From: Labia minor
Lineage: Eukaryota; Arthropoda; Insecta; Dermaptera; Spongiphoridae
Assembly (NCBI GenBank): GCA_963082975.1
Contig: OY720350.1
Span: forward strand, 8,017,488-8,081,487
Direction: 5' to 3'
Length of the DNA: 64,000 nucleotides
Part shown: positions 28,699-40,261 of the stretch, piece after piece
How the letters are laid out: each line of letters opens with the position of its first letter
Numbering within the stretch: the first letter of the stretch is position 1
Translations under genes and position numbers: made by a program
Notes under the pieces: model-generated
Databases searched by the model: none
What the model saw: the letters and a program-made list of their open reading frames with translations, nothing else
What the model was told of the DNA's origin: nothing

Positions 28699-28979
28699 AA
28701 ATTGAAATCGATTTTCCATCATCTTTAAATTTATATTATTTACTTATTTATTTTTTAATATTTTATAACAAGTTACCTAATTTACTTATAATTTCAATAT
28801 TTAGGGAAGCAGTCTTTAGTCTATAGTTGATTTCGCAAAAAAATCAAAATTTTACTTCTATTCTTTAATGCAGTTTTAATTTTTAATTAATATAATTAAT
28901 TATTATTAATTTCATTTCCTAATAACAATTTTGGGACTTTAGCAAACTATTTTAATAAACCTATGGTTTCGTTTTAGTT
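28699..28979. other. AT-rich spacer, nothing recognised
   Basis: Low-complexity AT-rich sequence with no open frame or recognisable repeat between two inverted element copies. Confidence 0.5.
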
Positions 28980-29241
28980 AATTGTATAAAACTGCTATAT
29001 ATAGAGTTTCAGCTTGATTGAATCGCTGAAAGTACCAGAATTAATTTTTTAACACTGCAAATCACGCGCCATAACGTAGCGCGGTGCCATCAACAAAGAG
29101 CCAAACACGCGCTTATTTAATAAATATTTTTTATTAATTTTAATTTATAATTTATAATTATAATTAGATTTAATTTAAATATAATATATCTTATTGAATC
29201 CAATTCAAATGCGTGGAGATACTCCAGGTTATTTTTTTTAA
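28980..29241 (-). mobile_element. HINE-like element fragment, inverted
   Basis: Matches only the middle of the element on the minus strand: CTGGAGTATCTCCACGC through the GGCACCGCGCTACG-like variant of the GTTGATGGCACC site to AATTCTATATATAGC-type sequence ending near 28980. It is more diverged than the neighbouring copy at 27531-28698 and is likely an older independent remnant. Confidence 0.8.
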
Positions 29242-29322
29242 TTTTGTGATATTAAAAAAAATCTATTTCTATAATTTTAGCTTTTATTTTGTTAAAAGTT
29301 GCTTAAGTATATCTTACTTTAG

Positions 29323-29349
29323 TATATATATATATATATATATATATAT
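29323..29349. repeat. (TA)n microsatellite
   Basis: Pure TA dinucleotides. Similar TA runs elsewhere lie near 44201-44222, 45213-45234, 47321-47340, 60845-60868 and 62446-62484. Confidence 0.9.
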
Positions 29350-29589
29350 TGGGAAAATTAAATTTCAATGTACAAGAAATTATAATATGTTAAATTAGAG
29401 AAAGCATAAAAATCTTTCAAGTGAAAAATTTTCAAATCTTATCTTATTATGCTAGCTAAAATTGTATCTATATATATATATTGGTTCTCAAAAACCGCTC
29501 TAACGATTTTTTTCAAATTCACACTAGATATAGTATTTATAAAGAAAAATTGAGTTTTATTGATCACATCTCTTGAAACTTACAGCTTC

Positions 29590-30480
29590 ATTATTAATTT
29601 CTTAATTAAAAATTATATATGGGTGACGTCAGAAATGGCATCCATTTTGAAATTTTACTCCGCCTTTTTTTAAAAAATTTTTTAAAGGATATTGTATTAA
29701 TATTTTTTTTATATTTAAAATATTTTAAAATTTATTATTTAATTTCGAAATAAAATTAAAAATATTTATTTTTAATAAAATATATATATATTTATTAATC
29801 TCTCTCAAAAAAAAAAAACAACAAAACAAATAAATGTCTTTGAAAGATGGTAAAAATATCTTTTTAATTATCAAAATATCATAGACCAATGGTAAGAACA
29901 ATTGTTTTTACTCCCCGAGTTCGAAGGATCGAAACTCGCCGCGTGCATTTTTTTTTTATCTATTTTCGTGATTTATTTATTCATTGTTCTTTTATTAAAT
30001 TTAATTTATTTTATTTTATTTTATTAATTAAAATGATGCAACATTTAATAATTGTAATATTGTAATAAAAAAACCGGAGGAAAATAATTTTTTTTTTTTT
30101 TTTTTAATCTATTATTTTTTAATAAATTACTATTTTATATTTATTTATTCATTGTTCTTTTATTAAATTTAAATATTTATTAATATTATTTATTATTAAT
30201 TTATATATCGATGACATATGACATTCATATTGAAATTTGACTCCCGCCTTTTTTTAAAAGATATATATTTTTTATATTTAAAATATTTTAAAATTGTTTA
30301 TTTAATTTCGAAATAAAATTAAAAATATATATTTTAATAATATTTTATAATTATAAATTACGATATATATTTATCATTCTTCCAATAAAAAAAAAATATT
30401 CATGCACTTAGAAACATACCTACCCCAAGTTCCATTCATTTTAATCAGATTGATGCAATGATGCAACATTTAATAATTGT
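29590..30480. repeat. Diverged local duplication, about 600 bp apart
   Basis: A segment around 29590-29790 (GGCATCCATTTTGAAATTTTACTCC, then ATTTAATTTCGAAATAAAATT) recurs around 30200-30345 with moderate divergence. The following ATTTATTCATTGTTCTTTTA motif at about 29967 recurs near 30145, and GATGCAACATTTAATAATTG at about 30033 recurs near 30461. This is an old rearranged duplication. A tRNA-like head may lie inside it (see 29880-29945). Confidence 0.65.
29880..29945 (+). other. Possible decayed tRNA-like (Pol III promoter) sequence
   Basis: TAGACCAATGGTAAGAAC resembles a degenerate A box and GGATCGAAACTCG, about 40 bases later, resembles a B box (consensus GGTTCGANNCC). No acceptor stem could be paired, so this is not called as a tRNA gene. 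It may be the head of an old tRNA-derived SINE or chance. Confidence 0.3.
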
Positions 30481-30505
30481 AATAATTAATTAAAGAATTG
30501 TATAT

Positions 30506-30816
30506 CAGCTCGGTGTCCCAAGTATTAATATTACCAGCCAAACCCAATATAATAATGAATTATTTTTTTTTAACTTAATTACCTAGCCGGTGTGATCTTA
30601 ATATATTGTCAGAATTAGATAAATAATGTAGAGAGAAAAATTATTTAAAAATAGATATTTATTTAAATGAAATAAAATTATTTAATTTACAGAATGAAAA
30701 TGACTATAATAATGTCTAAACATTTTTTCGAGCGACAGCTCGGTATCCCAGGTATTAATATTACCAGCCAAACCCAATAATAATGAATCATTTTTTTTAA
30801 CTTAAGTACCGAGCCG
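30506..30816. repeat. Two direct copies of an 80-85 bp foldback-like motif
   Basis: Copies at 30506-30590 and 30736-30816 share CAGCTCGGT, TATTAATATTACCAGCCAA and a T-rich tract. In the second copy the ends are inverted: CTCGGTA at 30738 and TACCGAG near 30807. The second is followed by GGGTCCCGGTACTAATA, a further partial inverted echo. Identity unknown, possibly a tiny MITE. Confidence 0.6.
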
Positions 30817-32136
30817 AGGCCCGGGGTCCCGGTACTAATAAATAAAAAATAAAAGAAATAACGAAATACGATGAAATTCAATATTGAACTGAAACATATA
30901 AATACAATAACAAGTAATATTAAGAAAACTTTTTTTGAAAAGTATTTTTATTTTTAAATTCATTGCAATTAAAGATTGTTGCCGATATTGGAGGACATAA
31001 TTCTTGTTCTTTTTCTTTTTTTTTTTTGGAAAAGTTTTTTATTTATCATTAATTTTAAAATAAAATTGTTATTATATCAAGAATTGTTGTTGATAAATTA
31101 AGAAAATGTCTATGATGTTGAATTTTTTTTCAATTTAAATATTTTATATTAAATAATATCATTTAAATATTTTTTCTAATAAATTTAAATGAAAAATAAT
31201 AGAATACTGACTTTTGTGAATATCTTACCCAAATACAGAACCTATCATGTATTAATATCTGTGGAACGAGTCCTATCAACCTTTACCGTGATTTTCTTGA
31301 CCGGAGACGCTACTTTTTATCAAGTAGATTCCCAATTTTGTTCCCGGAGGCTGGATTTTTTTTGCCTCCGTCCCATAGACCCCAAAAATGAAAAATATAA
31401 TTTTATTTGTAAGAAATAGAAATTGAGATTGATTTTATTGCTAATATTAATGTGATCACATTTCTATCTCATATTTATTACATGATTAGATTTTTTTTTT
31501 TTTTGCTTTCATTTTTTGAGGTCAATTTTGAGTAAATTAAATATAAGGTGTATAAAAAAATGCGACCAACTGTGTATGAAATTACGATTTATAGAATTTA
31601 GTAGCCCTTATATAGTTTCATTTTTTTTCGTTTTATCCAACTCTCTCTCTCTCTCTATAGAATTATTTTTTTTCCCCTTCTCCTGTCGACGACGCAGTTT
31701 CCTTTCGAGTCAGTCCAAATGGTCAGAGAAACACACAAAAGAGATGTGAAAAATATTAGCGAGCTGATGGAGCGAAAAATAGCTAGAGAAAAAAGACTTT
31801 AGTGTCTTTTCCACTTTTTTGATTATTATTAAATTATATTTATCCAAGTGGATGCTAAGACAAAGGTCAAGAGGGAGAAAGAGACAAAATTAGATAAGAA
31901 AAAAAAAAAATTAAAAAATAACCCTTGGAATTCCATTTGATGGTGTCAGCGATAAAAAAACCTAATTAGTAATTCTGTCAAAAAATAAAAAAGAATTATT
32001 TAATTTAAATGTTAGAAAACGGAATTAAATCCTCAAAACAAAAAACAAAACTACATTTTTTTTCTATAAATTCAATTTGAGATTAAATGATTACAAAATT
32101 AATATTTATATTAATTATAAATATAATATCCCATTG
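30817..32136. other. AT-rich noncoding stretch
   Basis: Contains poly-A/T runs and a (CT)n tract at about 31641-31656. Open frames of 60-77 codons here (for example 31189-31419) lack family signatures and are not called. Confidence 0.5.
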
Positions 32137-34100
32137 TTTTTACTATCTCGTCAGCGATAGTATTGCAATCACGAAAATTTACGATGTCAAGATTTTGATG
32201 TTTTTATACGTTTTAAAGGTTCCTGAATCATTTTCACTAAGGTTGAGAAAAATGTCTATGTGTGTGTATGTAGACAAGATTACGCAACAACAGTTTTAGC
32301 TAGAACAATGATATTTGGTACACGTGAATTAGTCAAAATTTGTAGTTTTCTCTCAACTTTTGAGAATTGATGCTCATTCGGAAGAGGTCCATTACCTACC
32401 ACGTTTTCATTTTTTTCCCTCTAAAGTGACCGTAAAAATAAAGATATATGCTTGATAGTTTTTCACATGATTAAAAATTTTATAATACTGTTATATATAG
32501 AATTTCAGCTTGATTGAATCACTGAAAGTACTGGAGTTAATTTTTTAACACTGCAAATCATGTGCTAACACGTGGCATGGTGCCATCAACAAAGAGCCAA
32601 ACTCACGCTGGTTTAATAAATATTTATTTATTTATTTATTTAAATATTATATATGTTATTTGATCTAATTTTAAAAAGCGAGATACACGAGTGGAGACAC
32701 TCCAGCTTATTTTTAAAAATTACAAATACTAAATTTCTTTGTTATCTACAGAATTTACTTGTGAGGAGGATACTGACCTATCTCACTAGAGGGCACTAAC
32801 ATTAGTTAATGCAGTGAAATTGAAAAGTATATATTATATTAAAAATAAATATTTCACTTTTTAGGGCTAAATTATCATTAATGACCGATAATAATACAAT
32901 TGGAATTAATTTAGAATAATTTTTTTTTAAAAATATCAAATACTAAATTTTCAAACATTGTTAAGGGTTGTTGTTATATTCGGTGAGTACAAAATCATGG
33001 TTAGCAAGTGAAATAGAATTCCTTCCATTTTAAAATTATCACTGAGAAGATTCAAAATCATCTTAGTGCCCGGCCAGTGCCCGGCCTGTGAATTTTTGTA
33101 ATACCTTTCTTTGTTATAAAAGAAAGGAGAAAATTTAAAAAAATAATATGTTATTATAAATATTACAATCTTTTATTATATTTTATATTATATTAAATTT
33201 AAATTTATATTATATTATATTTATATTATATAATACAGATTATATTATATCCCAATTTAAATTAAATATAAATTCAAATATTTAATAAATCATTTAAATC
33301 TCATTTCATAAAATCTGAATTTACTAATAGATGAATTTTCATTGTTATTTTCGAAATTTTTATATCCTAACTTGAATTGAGTGTTTAACGATTAGCATTT
33401 AAACTATTTATTATAACGTTTGTGACAGTTTTATAGTTTTTCATAGAATCAAAAATTATATAAAACTGCTATATATAGAATTTCGGCTTGATTGAATCAC
33501 TGAAATTACCGGAATTAAATAATTAATTAGATTAGAGCTAGAATCATGAAATTTGGTACATGGACATTATTCAAAATTTGTACTTTTGAGAAATGATGCT
33601 CATTCGGAAGAGGTCGTTTACCTACCACGTTTTCATTTTTTTTCCCTCTAAAGTGACCGTAAAAATAAAGATATATGCTTGATAGTTTTTCACATGATTA
33701 AAAATTTTATAATACTGCTATATATAGAATTTCAGCTTGATTGAATCACTGAAAGTACTGGAATTAATTTTTTAACACTGCAAATCACGTGCTAACACAT
33801 GGCATGTAGCCATCAACAAAGAGCCAAACTCACGCTGGTTTTATAAATATTTATTTATTTATTTATTTAAATATTATATATGTTATTTGATCTAATTCAA
33901 AAAGCGAGATAGACGAGTGGAGACACTCCAGCTTATTTTTAAAAATTAGAATCAAAAATTATATAAAACTGCTATATATAGAATTTCAAAATCATCTTAG
34001 TGCCCGGCCATTGCCCGGCCTATGAATTTTTGTAATTCCTTTCTTTGTTATAAAAGAAAGGAGAAAATCTAAAAAAATAATATGTTATTATAAATATTAC
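32137..34100 (-). mobile_element. Dimeric HINE-like element, inverted, with intact-looking 3' end
   Basis: Minus-strand reading begins near 34100 with the CCTTTCTTT palindrome and the GGCCGGGCAATGGCCGGGC pair, then a deleted first body, then the unit-to-unit junction CTAGCTCTAATCTAATT followed by AATTCCGGTAATTTCAG seen in the satellite. A second body follows, then a short CA-containing tract, TTTTTCTCAACCTTAGTG, and the 3' hairpin (CTATCGCTGACGAGATAG on the minus strand, about 32143-32160) with TAAAAAC after it. Neither body has the 13-bp deletion that marks array units. It is thus a two-unit version of the array with the true 3' end. Confidence 0.93.
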
Positions 34101-34904
34101 TCTTCATGTGATATAAATAAATAAATTCAATATTTATTTCAATACTACTATATTAATGAAATATAATATATATATAACGATTTCCCCTTTAATAAAATAT
34201 ATTTAATTTCATAAATAGTTAAATAGACTTGAACTTTAATTCATAAAAAATGATTTTAACTTCAATCTACATATATATTATTTTATTTCTATATTTGAAA
34301 CAAAAAGTAAAAACGATAAAATATTTTTTTTTCTTTTATATATTTAGATTTGTTTGATTGTCAATGTTTCAATTGCTGTTGTTTGTTTAGAAAGGGGCTG
34401 GATACAAATACCAATAGTAAATTGCATTGAAAATCTGTTGAACCAATAAAAAAAAGGGAGAGGTCGTCTTTAAGATATCGAGTTCTTTGACTTTATCGTC
34501 TGAAATCATTGAGGTTTGTTGTTTCTTCGTTCTTTTTTCTCTTTGGTTGACAGATGAAGATGAGTTGATGGCAAACGTAAAGCTGAGAGAAACGATTTCG
34601 CTTAAAACAACAACAAAAGAACAACTGGTTGCCAACAATCGCAAGATAACAGAAATATATATAGGTTAGAGAAAGATGAGGAAGAGAGAAAGAAAAATGG
34701 ATCAAATATATTTTTCAGAATATAATATATCTATTATGATAATTAAATTAAATTAAATTATTTATAATATCATTCTACTTAAGTTTTTATTTTTTCCAAA
34801 TAAATTTCATTTAGTTGTTAGAAAATGACAAATGTAATTTTAAAAGGATTAAAAATCTGTTTTAATTTTTTACTTTTTTAATTTAATTTTTAATTTAAAT
34901 TTGC
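34101..34904. other. Single-copy-looking spacer of the inverted element pair
   Basis: Mostly AT-rich. The stretch 34390-34700 is less AT-rich and contains overlapping open frames on both strands (34487-34669 +, 34387-34644 -, 34493-34705 -), none resembling a known family. A splice-acceptor-like TTGACAG precedes ATGAAGATGAGTTGATGGC near 34550. An unrecognised exon cannot be excluded. Confidence 0.4.
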
Positions 34905-36857
34905 CAAAAAAGCGAACAGACAGAGAGACAGAGACAGAGACAGACAGACGCCAAGTGAAGTTGAGAAAAACTTTATAATAAATTGTTTAAATGCTAATCG
35001 TTAAACATTCAATTCAAGTTAGTATATAAAAATTTCGATAAATAACAATGAAAATTCATCTATTAGTAAATTTAGATTTTATGAAATGAGATTTAAATGA
35101 TTTATTAAATATTTGAATTTATATTTAATTTAAATTGGGATATAATATAATCTGTATTATATAATATAAATATAATATAATATAAATATAAATATAACAT
35201 AATATAATTATTATATAATATATAATATAAATATAAAATATATTATTTATAATAACATAATATTATTTTTAAATTTTCTCCTTCCTTTTAAAACAAAGAA
35301 AGGATTTACAAAAATTAATAAGCCGGGCAATGGCCGGGCACTAAGATGATTTTGTAGATAACAAAGAAATTTAGTATTTGTAATTTTTAAAAATAAGCTG
35401 GAGTGTCTCCACTCGTCTATCTCGCTTTTTGAATTAGATCAAATAACATATATAATATTTAAATAAATAAATAAATAAATATTTATTAAACCAGCGTGAG
35501 TTTGGCTCTTTGTTGATGGCACCATGCCACGTGTTAGCACGTGATTTGCAGTGTTAAAAAATTAATTCCAGTACTTTCAATGATTCAATCAAGCTGAAAT
35601 TCTATATATAACAGTATTTTAAAATTTTTAATCATGTGAAAAACTATCAAGCATATATCTTTATTTTTAGTAAATTCAGATTTTATGAAATTTGATTTAA
35701 ATGATTTATTAAATATTTGAATTTATATTTAATTTAAATTGGGATATAATATAATCTGTATTATATAATATAAATATAATATAATATAATATAAATTTAA
35801 TATAATATAAAATAAAAGATTGTAATATTTATAATAACATATTATTTTTTTAAATTTTCTCCTTTCTTTTATAACAAAGAAAGGAATTACAAAAATTCAC
35901 AGGCCGGGCAATGGCCGGGCACTAAGATGATTTTGAATCTTCTCAGTGATAATTTTAAAATGGAAGGAATTCTATTTCACTTGCTAACCATGATTTTGTA
36001 CCCACCGAATATAACAACAACCCTTAACAATGTTTGAAAATTTAGTATTTGATATTTTTAAAAAAAAATTATTCTAAATTAATTCCAATTGTATTATAAT
36101 CGGTCATTGATGGTATTTTAGCCATAAAAAGCGAAATATTTATTTTTTAATATAATAATAATTTTCAATTTCACTGCAATAAATAATGTTAGTGCCCTCT
36201 AGTGAGGTAGGTCAGTATCCTGCTCACAAGTAGATTCTGTAGATAAGAAAGAAATTTTGTATTTGAAATTTTTAAAAATAAAAGCTGTAGTGTCTCCACT
36301 CGACTATATCGCTATTTAAATTGGATTAACTAACATATATAATATTTAAATTAAAAAATAATAATTTTTAAACAAGGGTGTTTTTGGCTCTTTGTTTAAG
36401 GCACCACGCCACGTGTTGGCGCGTGATTTGCAGTGTTAAAAAATTGTGGTTCAATAAAGATGAAACACTATATATAGCAGTTTTATACAATTTTTAATCA
36501 TGTGAAAACTATCAAACATATATCTTTATTTTTACGTTCCGTTTAGAGGAAAAAAAAATCAAAGCGTGGTAGGTAATGAACCTCTTCCGGTTGAGCTACA
36601 TTTCTCAAAAATTGTTAGACAACTACGAATTTGGAATAATGCCCGTATACCAAATTTAATGATTCTAACTCAAACCGTTTTTGCATAATCTTGTCTACAT
36701 GCATACATACATACACACATACACATATACACACACAGAGAGACATTTTTCTCAACCTTAGTGAAAATGATTCAGGAACCTTCAAAACATAAAAACATTA
36801 AAATCTCGACATCGAAAATTTTCGTGATCGCAATACTATCTCTGGCGAGATAGTAAA
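34905..36857 (+). mobile_element. Dimeric HINE-like element, forward, with 3' hairpin
   Basis: Opens with GCGAACAGACAGAGAGACAG, the same lead as the inverted copy at 27531-28698. Two bodies follow; the first lacks part of the block between GGCCGGGCAC and CTGTAGATAAC, and the second is joined at TTTATTTTTAGTAAATTCAG. The 3' side has CTCAAACCGTTTTTGCATAATC, a CATA/CACA microsatellite, TTTTTCTCAACCTTAGTG, and the hairpin CTATCTCTGGCGAGATAG at 36836-36853 plus TAAAAAA. The first body keeps the 13 bases (TGGCACCATGCCA) that array units have lost. Confidence 0.93.
36836..36853 (+). other. 3' terminal hairpin of the HINE-like element
   Basis: CTATCTCTGGCGAGATAG folds as a 7-bp stem with loop TGGC and is followed by TAAAA. 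The same hairpin lies at 41428-41445 and 55817-55834, with variants near 32143-32160 (minus), 43563-43580 and 62254-62271. Confidence 0.9.
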
Positions 36858-37536
36858 AAAGGAAGGAATGAATGGTAATTTAGCCATTGCATATTATTTA
36901 AAAGTTAGAGAATGAATATAGAAGAGAGTGAAAGTGGAGGATGCCAATCATCCAGCCACTTGAACTCATTCAGATGGGCAATGAGACAATCACACACTGC
37001 CTAGTAAGTATAGCTATTAAATAATATTCTCGAAATAAATTACTAAATAGACATTCTACACTATCATATAATATAAATAAAATAGCACCAGTTGAAGATG
37101 AGATGGATGTCTCCGATCTTATTAAATTTTATTCACTTTGAATTCATTTTGCTCACTTCAAATTTATATTATAGTAAATTGTTACCGTCATTTTATTGTA
37201 AGAAATAAAATACATTTCCTTTTCAATGATTAAACATTTCAAAAATCAATTAACTAGTTGGTATTTAAAGTCACCCTTGACTCAATTATAATGAATTTGC
37301 ATTTTAATGTGTATTTTTTTTATCAAATATTTAAATCTATATTCAAATTATTATATAATAATGTTATTTTTTTATTATTTATTTAAATGATCTCGTTAAT
37401 TAATATTTAATCAGATATTAGAAATATTTAACAATTTATAACAATGTTAAACTTAGGTATTAGTTAATAATAAAAAAAAATTGATTATGAATTTTTCAAA
37501 ATTTTATTTAAAAATATATAATTAATGAAATTGAAT
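36858..37536. other. AT-rich spacer
   Basis: No gene or repeat recognised; sequence complexity is moderate near 36890-37010, falling to AT-rich runs afterwards. Confidence 0.5.
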
Positions 37537-37967
37537 AAGTCATGAAGTCCGTGACTTTTCGAATGAACCACAGGTTTTTTGGATAAAAAAATATTTTTTT
37601 TAAACGTAGTCTCCTTTGAGCTCTATATACTTTGTCGAGGACATCAAAATGAATTTGTTTGTGAGATGATTCCAGTGTTGGAGTCAAATATCTTTCCGCC
37701 GAGTCATTTCTTCAGGTTTGGATACAAGAAATAGTCACTCGGGGCTAAATCCGGAGAATAGGTCGGATGAGGGATTTTCATGGAAAATCACTTTTTTTTT
37801 TCATTTTTTCTCAAATCGCCTGCTATTAATGGATGCCAAACAAATACTAAAAGATACATCTGGTTCAAATTTCGACAGGCGTCAGCTGTTAGTTTCTTGC
37901 TGATAGGACAGTGTTACTATTTCATTTAAGAAACGGGAAATTCAGTAAGTCACGTAATTATTGACCT
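37537..37967 (-). mobile_element. Internally deleted mariner-like element
   Basis: On the minus strand a translated segment reads HPTYSPDLAPSDYFLYPNLK, the catalytic-region signature of mariner transposases, and ends with KYIELKGDYV and a stop, the family's C-terminal end. One stop codon interrupts the segment between them. Ends are imperfect inverted repeats: GTCATGAAGTCCGTGACTT near 37539 against GTCAATAATTACGTGACTT (minus strand) near 37965. The N-terminal half of the transposase is missing, so the element is non-autonomous. Ends are placed to within a few bases. Confidence 0.8.
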
Positions 37968-38762
37968 GCTCTCGAATATATATACTAATATAATGAATGA
38001 TGACTCTTTTGTATTAAACCATCACAAACAAAACTTTAATTGAAAATGTAGTACCCTAACTTGATTACTGTGCAACGCCGTCCATCGTCAGTGTGGGGCA
38101 CATATCATTTGAAGATTCATATTATTTATGAGAACATTTATTTATGTGAGATATGGGTTTTATTCATTGAATATAATTATCCTCGTTAAACATACAATTT
38201 TATTTTGAAACCCATGAATTTTTTCAAGAGTTTTATTTTTAATGAGAAGAAGGCAATCCAAGATTTAAGAGCAAATCCTTTACTATAAATGAAATTATAT
38301 GATAAAAAAAATATTTACATTTTAAAAAGTTAAGTGAATGAAAGTTTAAATTTTATAACAATTTCAGTTGTGAGCTAATCTTTCTTTTTTTATAAAAGAA
38401 ATCCAAAGTTATGATGAAAGCAAATAATTTTTATATATTTATGTATTAATATTAATTTTGAGTTGAAAATATTAAATATTTAGATTCTATTCTCTAAATG
38501 TGTCTTGAGAGATTTTATTAAATGATTTAACAAATGCAAAACAGTCACGAACATACCAATCCTCTACTAAAAATTAAACTCCATGCAATGAACGTATCAT
38601 ACAAGAGCATACGAGGTGGTTGGGTGGGAGGGGGGGGGGGGAGAGTAGAGAAGATTCTAGAGGAGTGAAACAATTTTGTTAATTTTATGCTTTAGAATTC
38701 CTACTTTAAAATAATTTGAAATATTCATATAATCTCTATTTTCTTTAATTCTTTCATACATA
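37968..38762. other. AT-rich noncoding stretch with a G-run
   Basis: No gene recognised. It contains a G-rich tract at 38616-38643 (listed separately). Confidence 0.5.
38616..38643 (+). other. G-rich tract with quadruplex potential
   Basis: GGTTGGGTGGGAGGG is followed directly by more G, giving at least four G-triplets with one-base loops. This is exceptional in such AT-rich sequence. Whether it folds is not known. Confidence 0.6.
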
Positions 38763-38770
38763 ATATAAAG

Positions 38771-38982
38771 CAGAGGTTCCCAAACTTTTTCAGTATACGA
38801 CTCCCATAATACATCGGATTTTTTCCGCGGCTCCCTTAATTAGGGTGACCATATTTCGCGAAATTGAAAAAATTTTAAACAAAATCATCTTACCTTTTTT
38901 TGTTTTTTTTTTAGAACCAAAAAATTTCAAGTATTAGGAAATTTTTTCGCGGCTCCCCAGGCTCACAGTTTGGGAATCACTG
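38771..38982. mobile_element. hAT-type MITE, 212 bp
   Basis: Ends are CAGAGGTTCCCAAACT and AGTTTGGGAATCACTG, imperfect inverted repeats of the hAT (Charlie-like) kind. Flanks are ATATAAAG and ATATAAAC, a 7-of-8 match to an 8-bp target duplication. The interior is T-rich with no coding trace. Confidence 0.85.
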
Positions 38983-39257
38983 ATATAAACAATAATTTTT
39001 CTCTCTTCCCTCAACTCATAAAATAATATCAATTATATATAGATTCCTTGGTTTATTTACGTAATATAGTAGGTGTAAGGTGTGATCCATTTTGAAAAGT
39101 TTACACCTTTATATTCAGAAAAATGAGAGAGGGATTTTTAAGTTTCCATTAGTTAATTAATTGAATTTAGGTCGTCTCTTATGTGAATGGAGGTCGATAT
39201 CTTTTTAGTTGAAACATTCTTTTGATCCTTTTTATTCTTCTTATTCTTCTCCTAGAT

Positions 39258-39669
39258 CATAGGTTCTATATAGACCTCTGGGGGTCTATTTCAACCTCCA
39301 GGGGGTCCACGGCAGCGAATAACAAATTTAGGGGTCCATGAAATGAAAATGGGGGTCTAGTTGTTTTCCCGGCTCAAAAAAAGGTAAATTGTTTTCCGAC
39401 ATGACTTTTGAAACATTTTTTGATTTTTGTTTGTAAAAACAAAAAAAAAAGGTAAATCGTTTACCCGACATGGGTTTTGATACATTTTTTGAATTTTTTT
39501 CAATATGTCTCTAAAAAAAATTGTTTTTCCAACATTTTTGATTTTCAATAAGACTCTAAAAAAGGGTAAAATTTTTTTTAAAAAAAATCAATATCAATTT
39601 AGGGGGTCTACCCAAAACCGAAAAACAATGGCAAGGGGTCTACGACACAAAAAAGTTTGGGAACCTATG
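39258..39669. mobile_element. hAT-type MITE, 412 bp
   Basis: Left end CATAGGTTCTATATAG, right end AGTTTGGGAACCTATG; CATAGGTTC/GAACCTATG are perfect inverted termini. Both sides carry the 8-bp target duplication TCCTAGAT (39250-39257 and 39670-39677). Inside, a T-rich GGTAAATTGTTTTCC-type motif is repeated and GGGGGTC blocks lie near both ends. A 63-codon minus-strand frame inside is not coding. Confidence 0.93.
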
Positions 39670-39677
39670 TCCTAGAT

Positions 39678-40261
39678 AAACAAGAGTGTTGTTTGTTGGC
39701 ATTCAAACCTAAAAAGTAAGAAGGCATGTAACAAAAAGAGAGAGAGAGAGAGAGAAGAGGGGAGGGGGTGAAAGAATAGACCAATAAATCTCATCCGTTT
39801 CATTAATCGTGTTCATATCGCCTTTTCTATACGATCATCTATCATACTAAAAACACTTAAACATTTTAAAGTGATTATCATCAGATGCTGATAAGAAATA
39901 ATAAATAATTTCTTCAAAAATTATTTCCTATAATTTTTAATTTGTAAAAGTAATTTTTCCATACACAAGTCTAAATTAGTTTTATAAATTGTCTTTAAAA
40001 AAAAATTATTAATAATAATAATAATAATATAAATCTAAATTTTTAATCTAAATTAATTTAGAACAAACGATAAAAATATGTCATGGACGTATATAATGAT
40101 ATAAAGGATATAACTACACTTCCTTCTCTTCTCCCCTCCACCATTTCCAAAAGAGAAAAAATTATCTGGCATAGAAACAAAAACAAAAAAATAATGAAAT
40201 AAACGAAAAATTAGATTGTAATCATTCTTAAAATTTTAATTTCATTCATCATTTCAAATAT
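39678..40261. other. AT-rich spacer with (GA)n tract
   Basis: A GA microsatellite lies at about 39737-39755 and a TAA run near 40008-40030. Nothing else is recognised. Confidence 0.5.

Noticed and set aside
39357-39548. 63-codon minus-strand frame
   Set aside because: It is inside the hAT MITE at 39258-39669 and made of its low-complexity interior.
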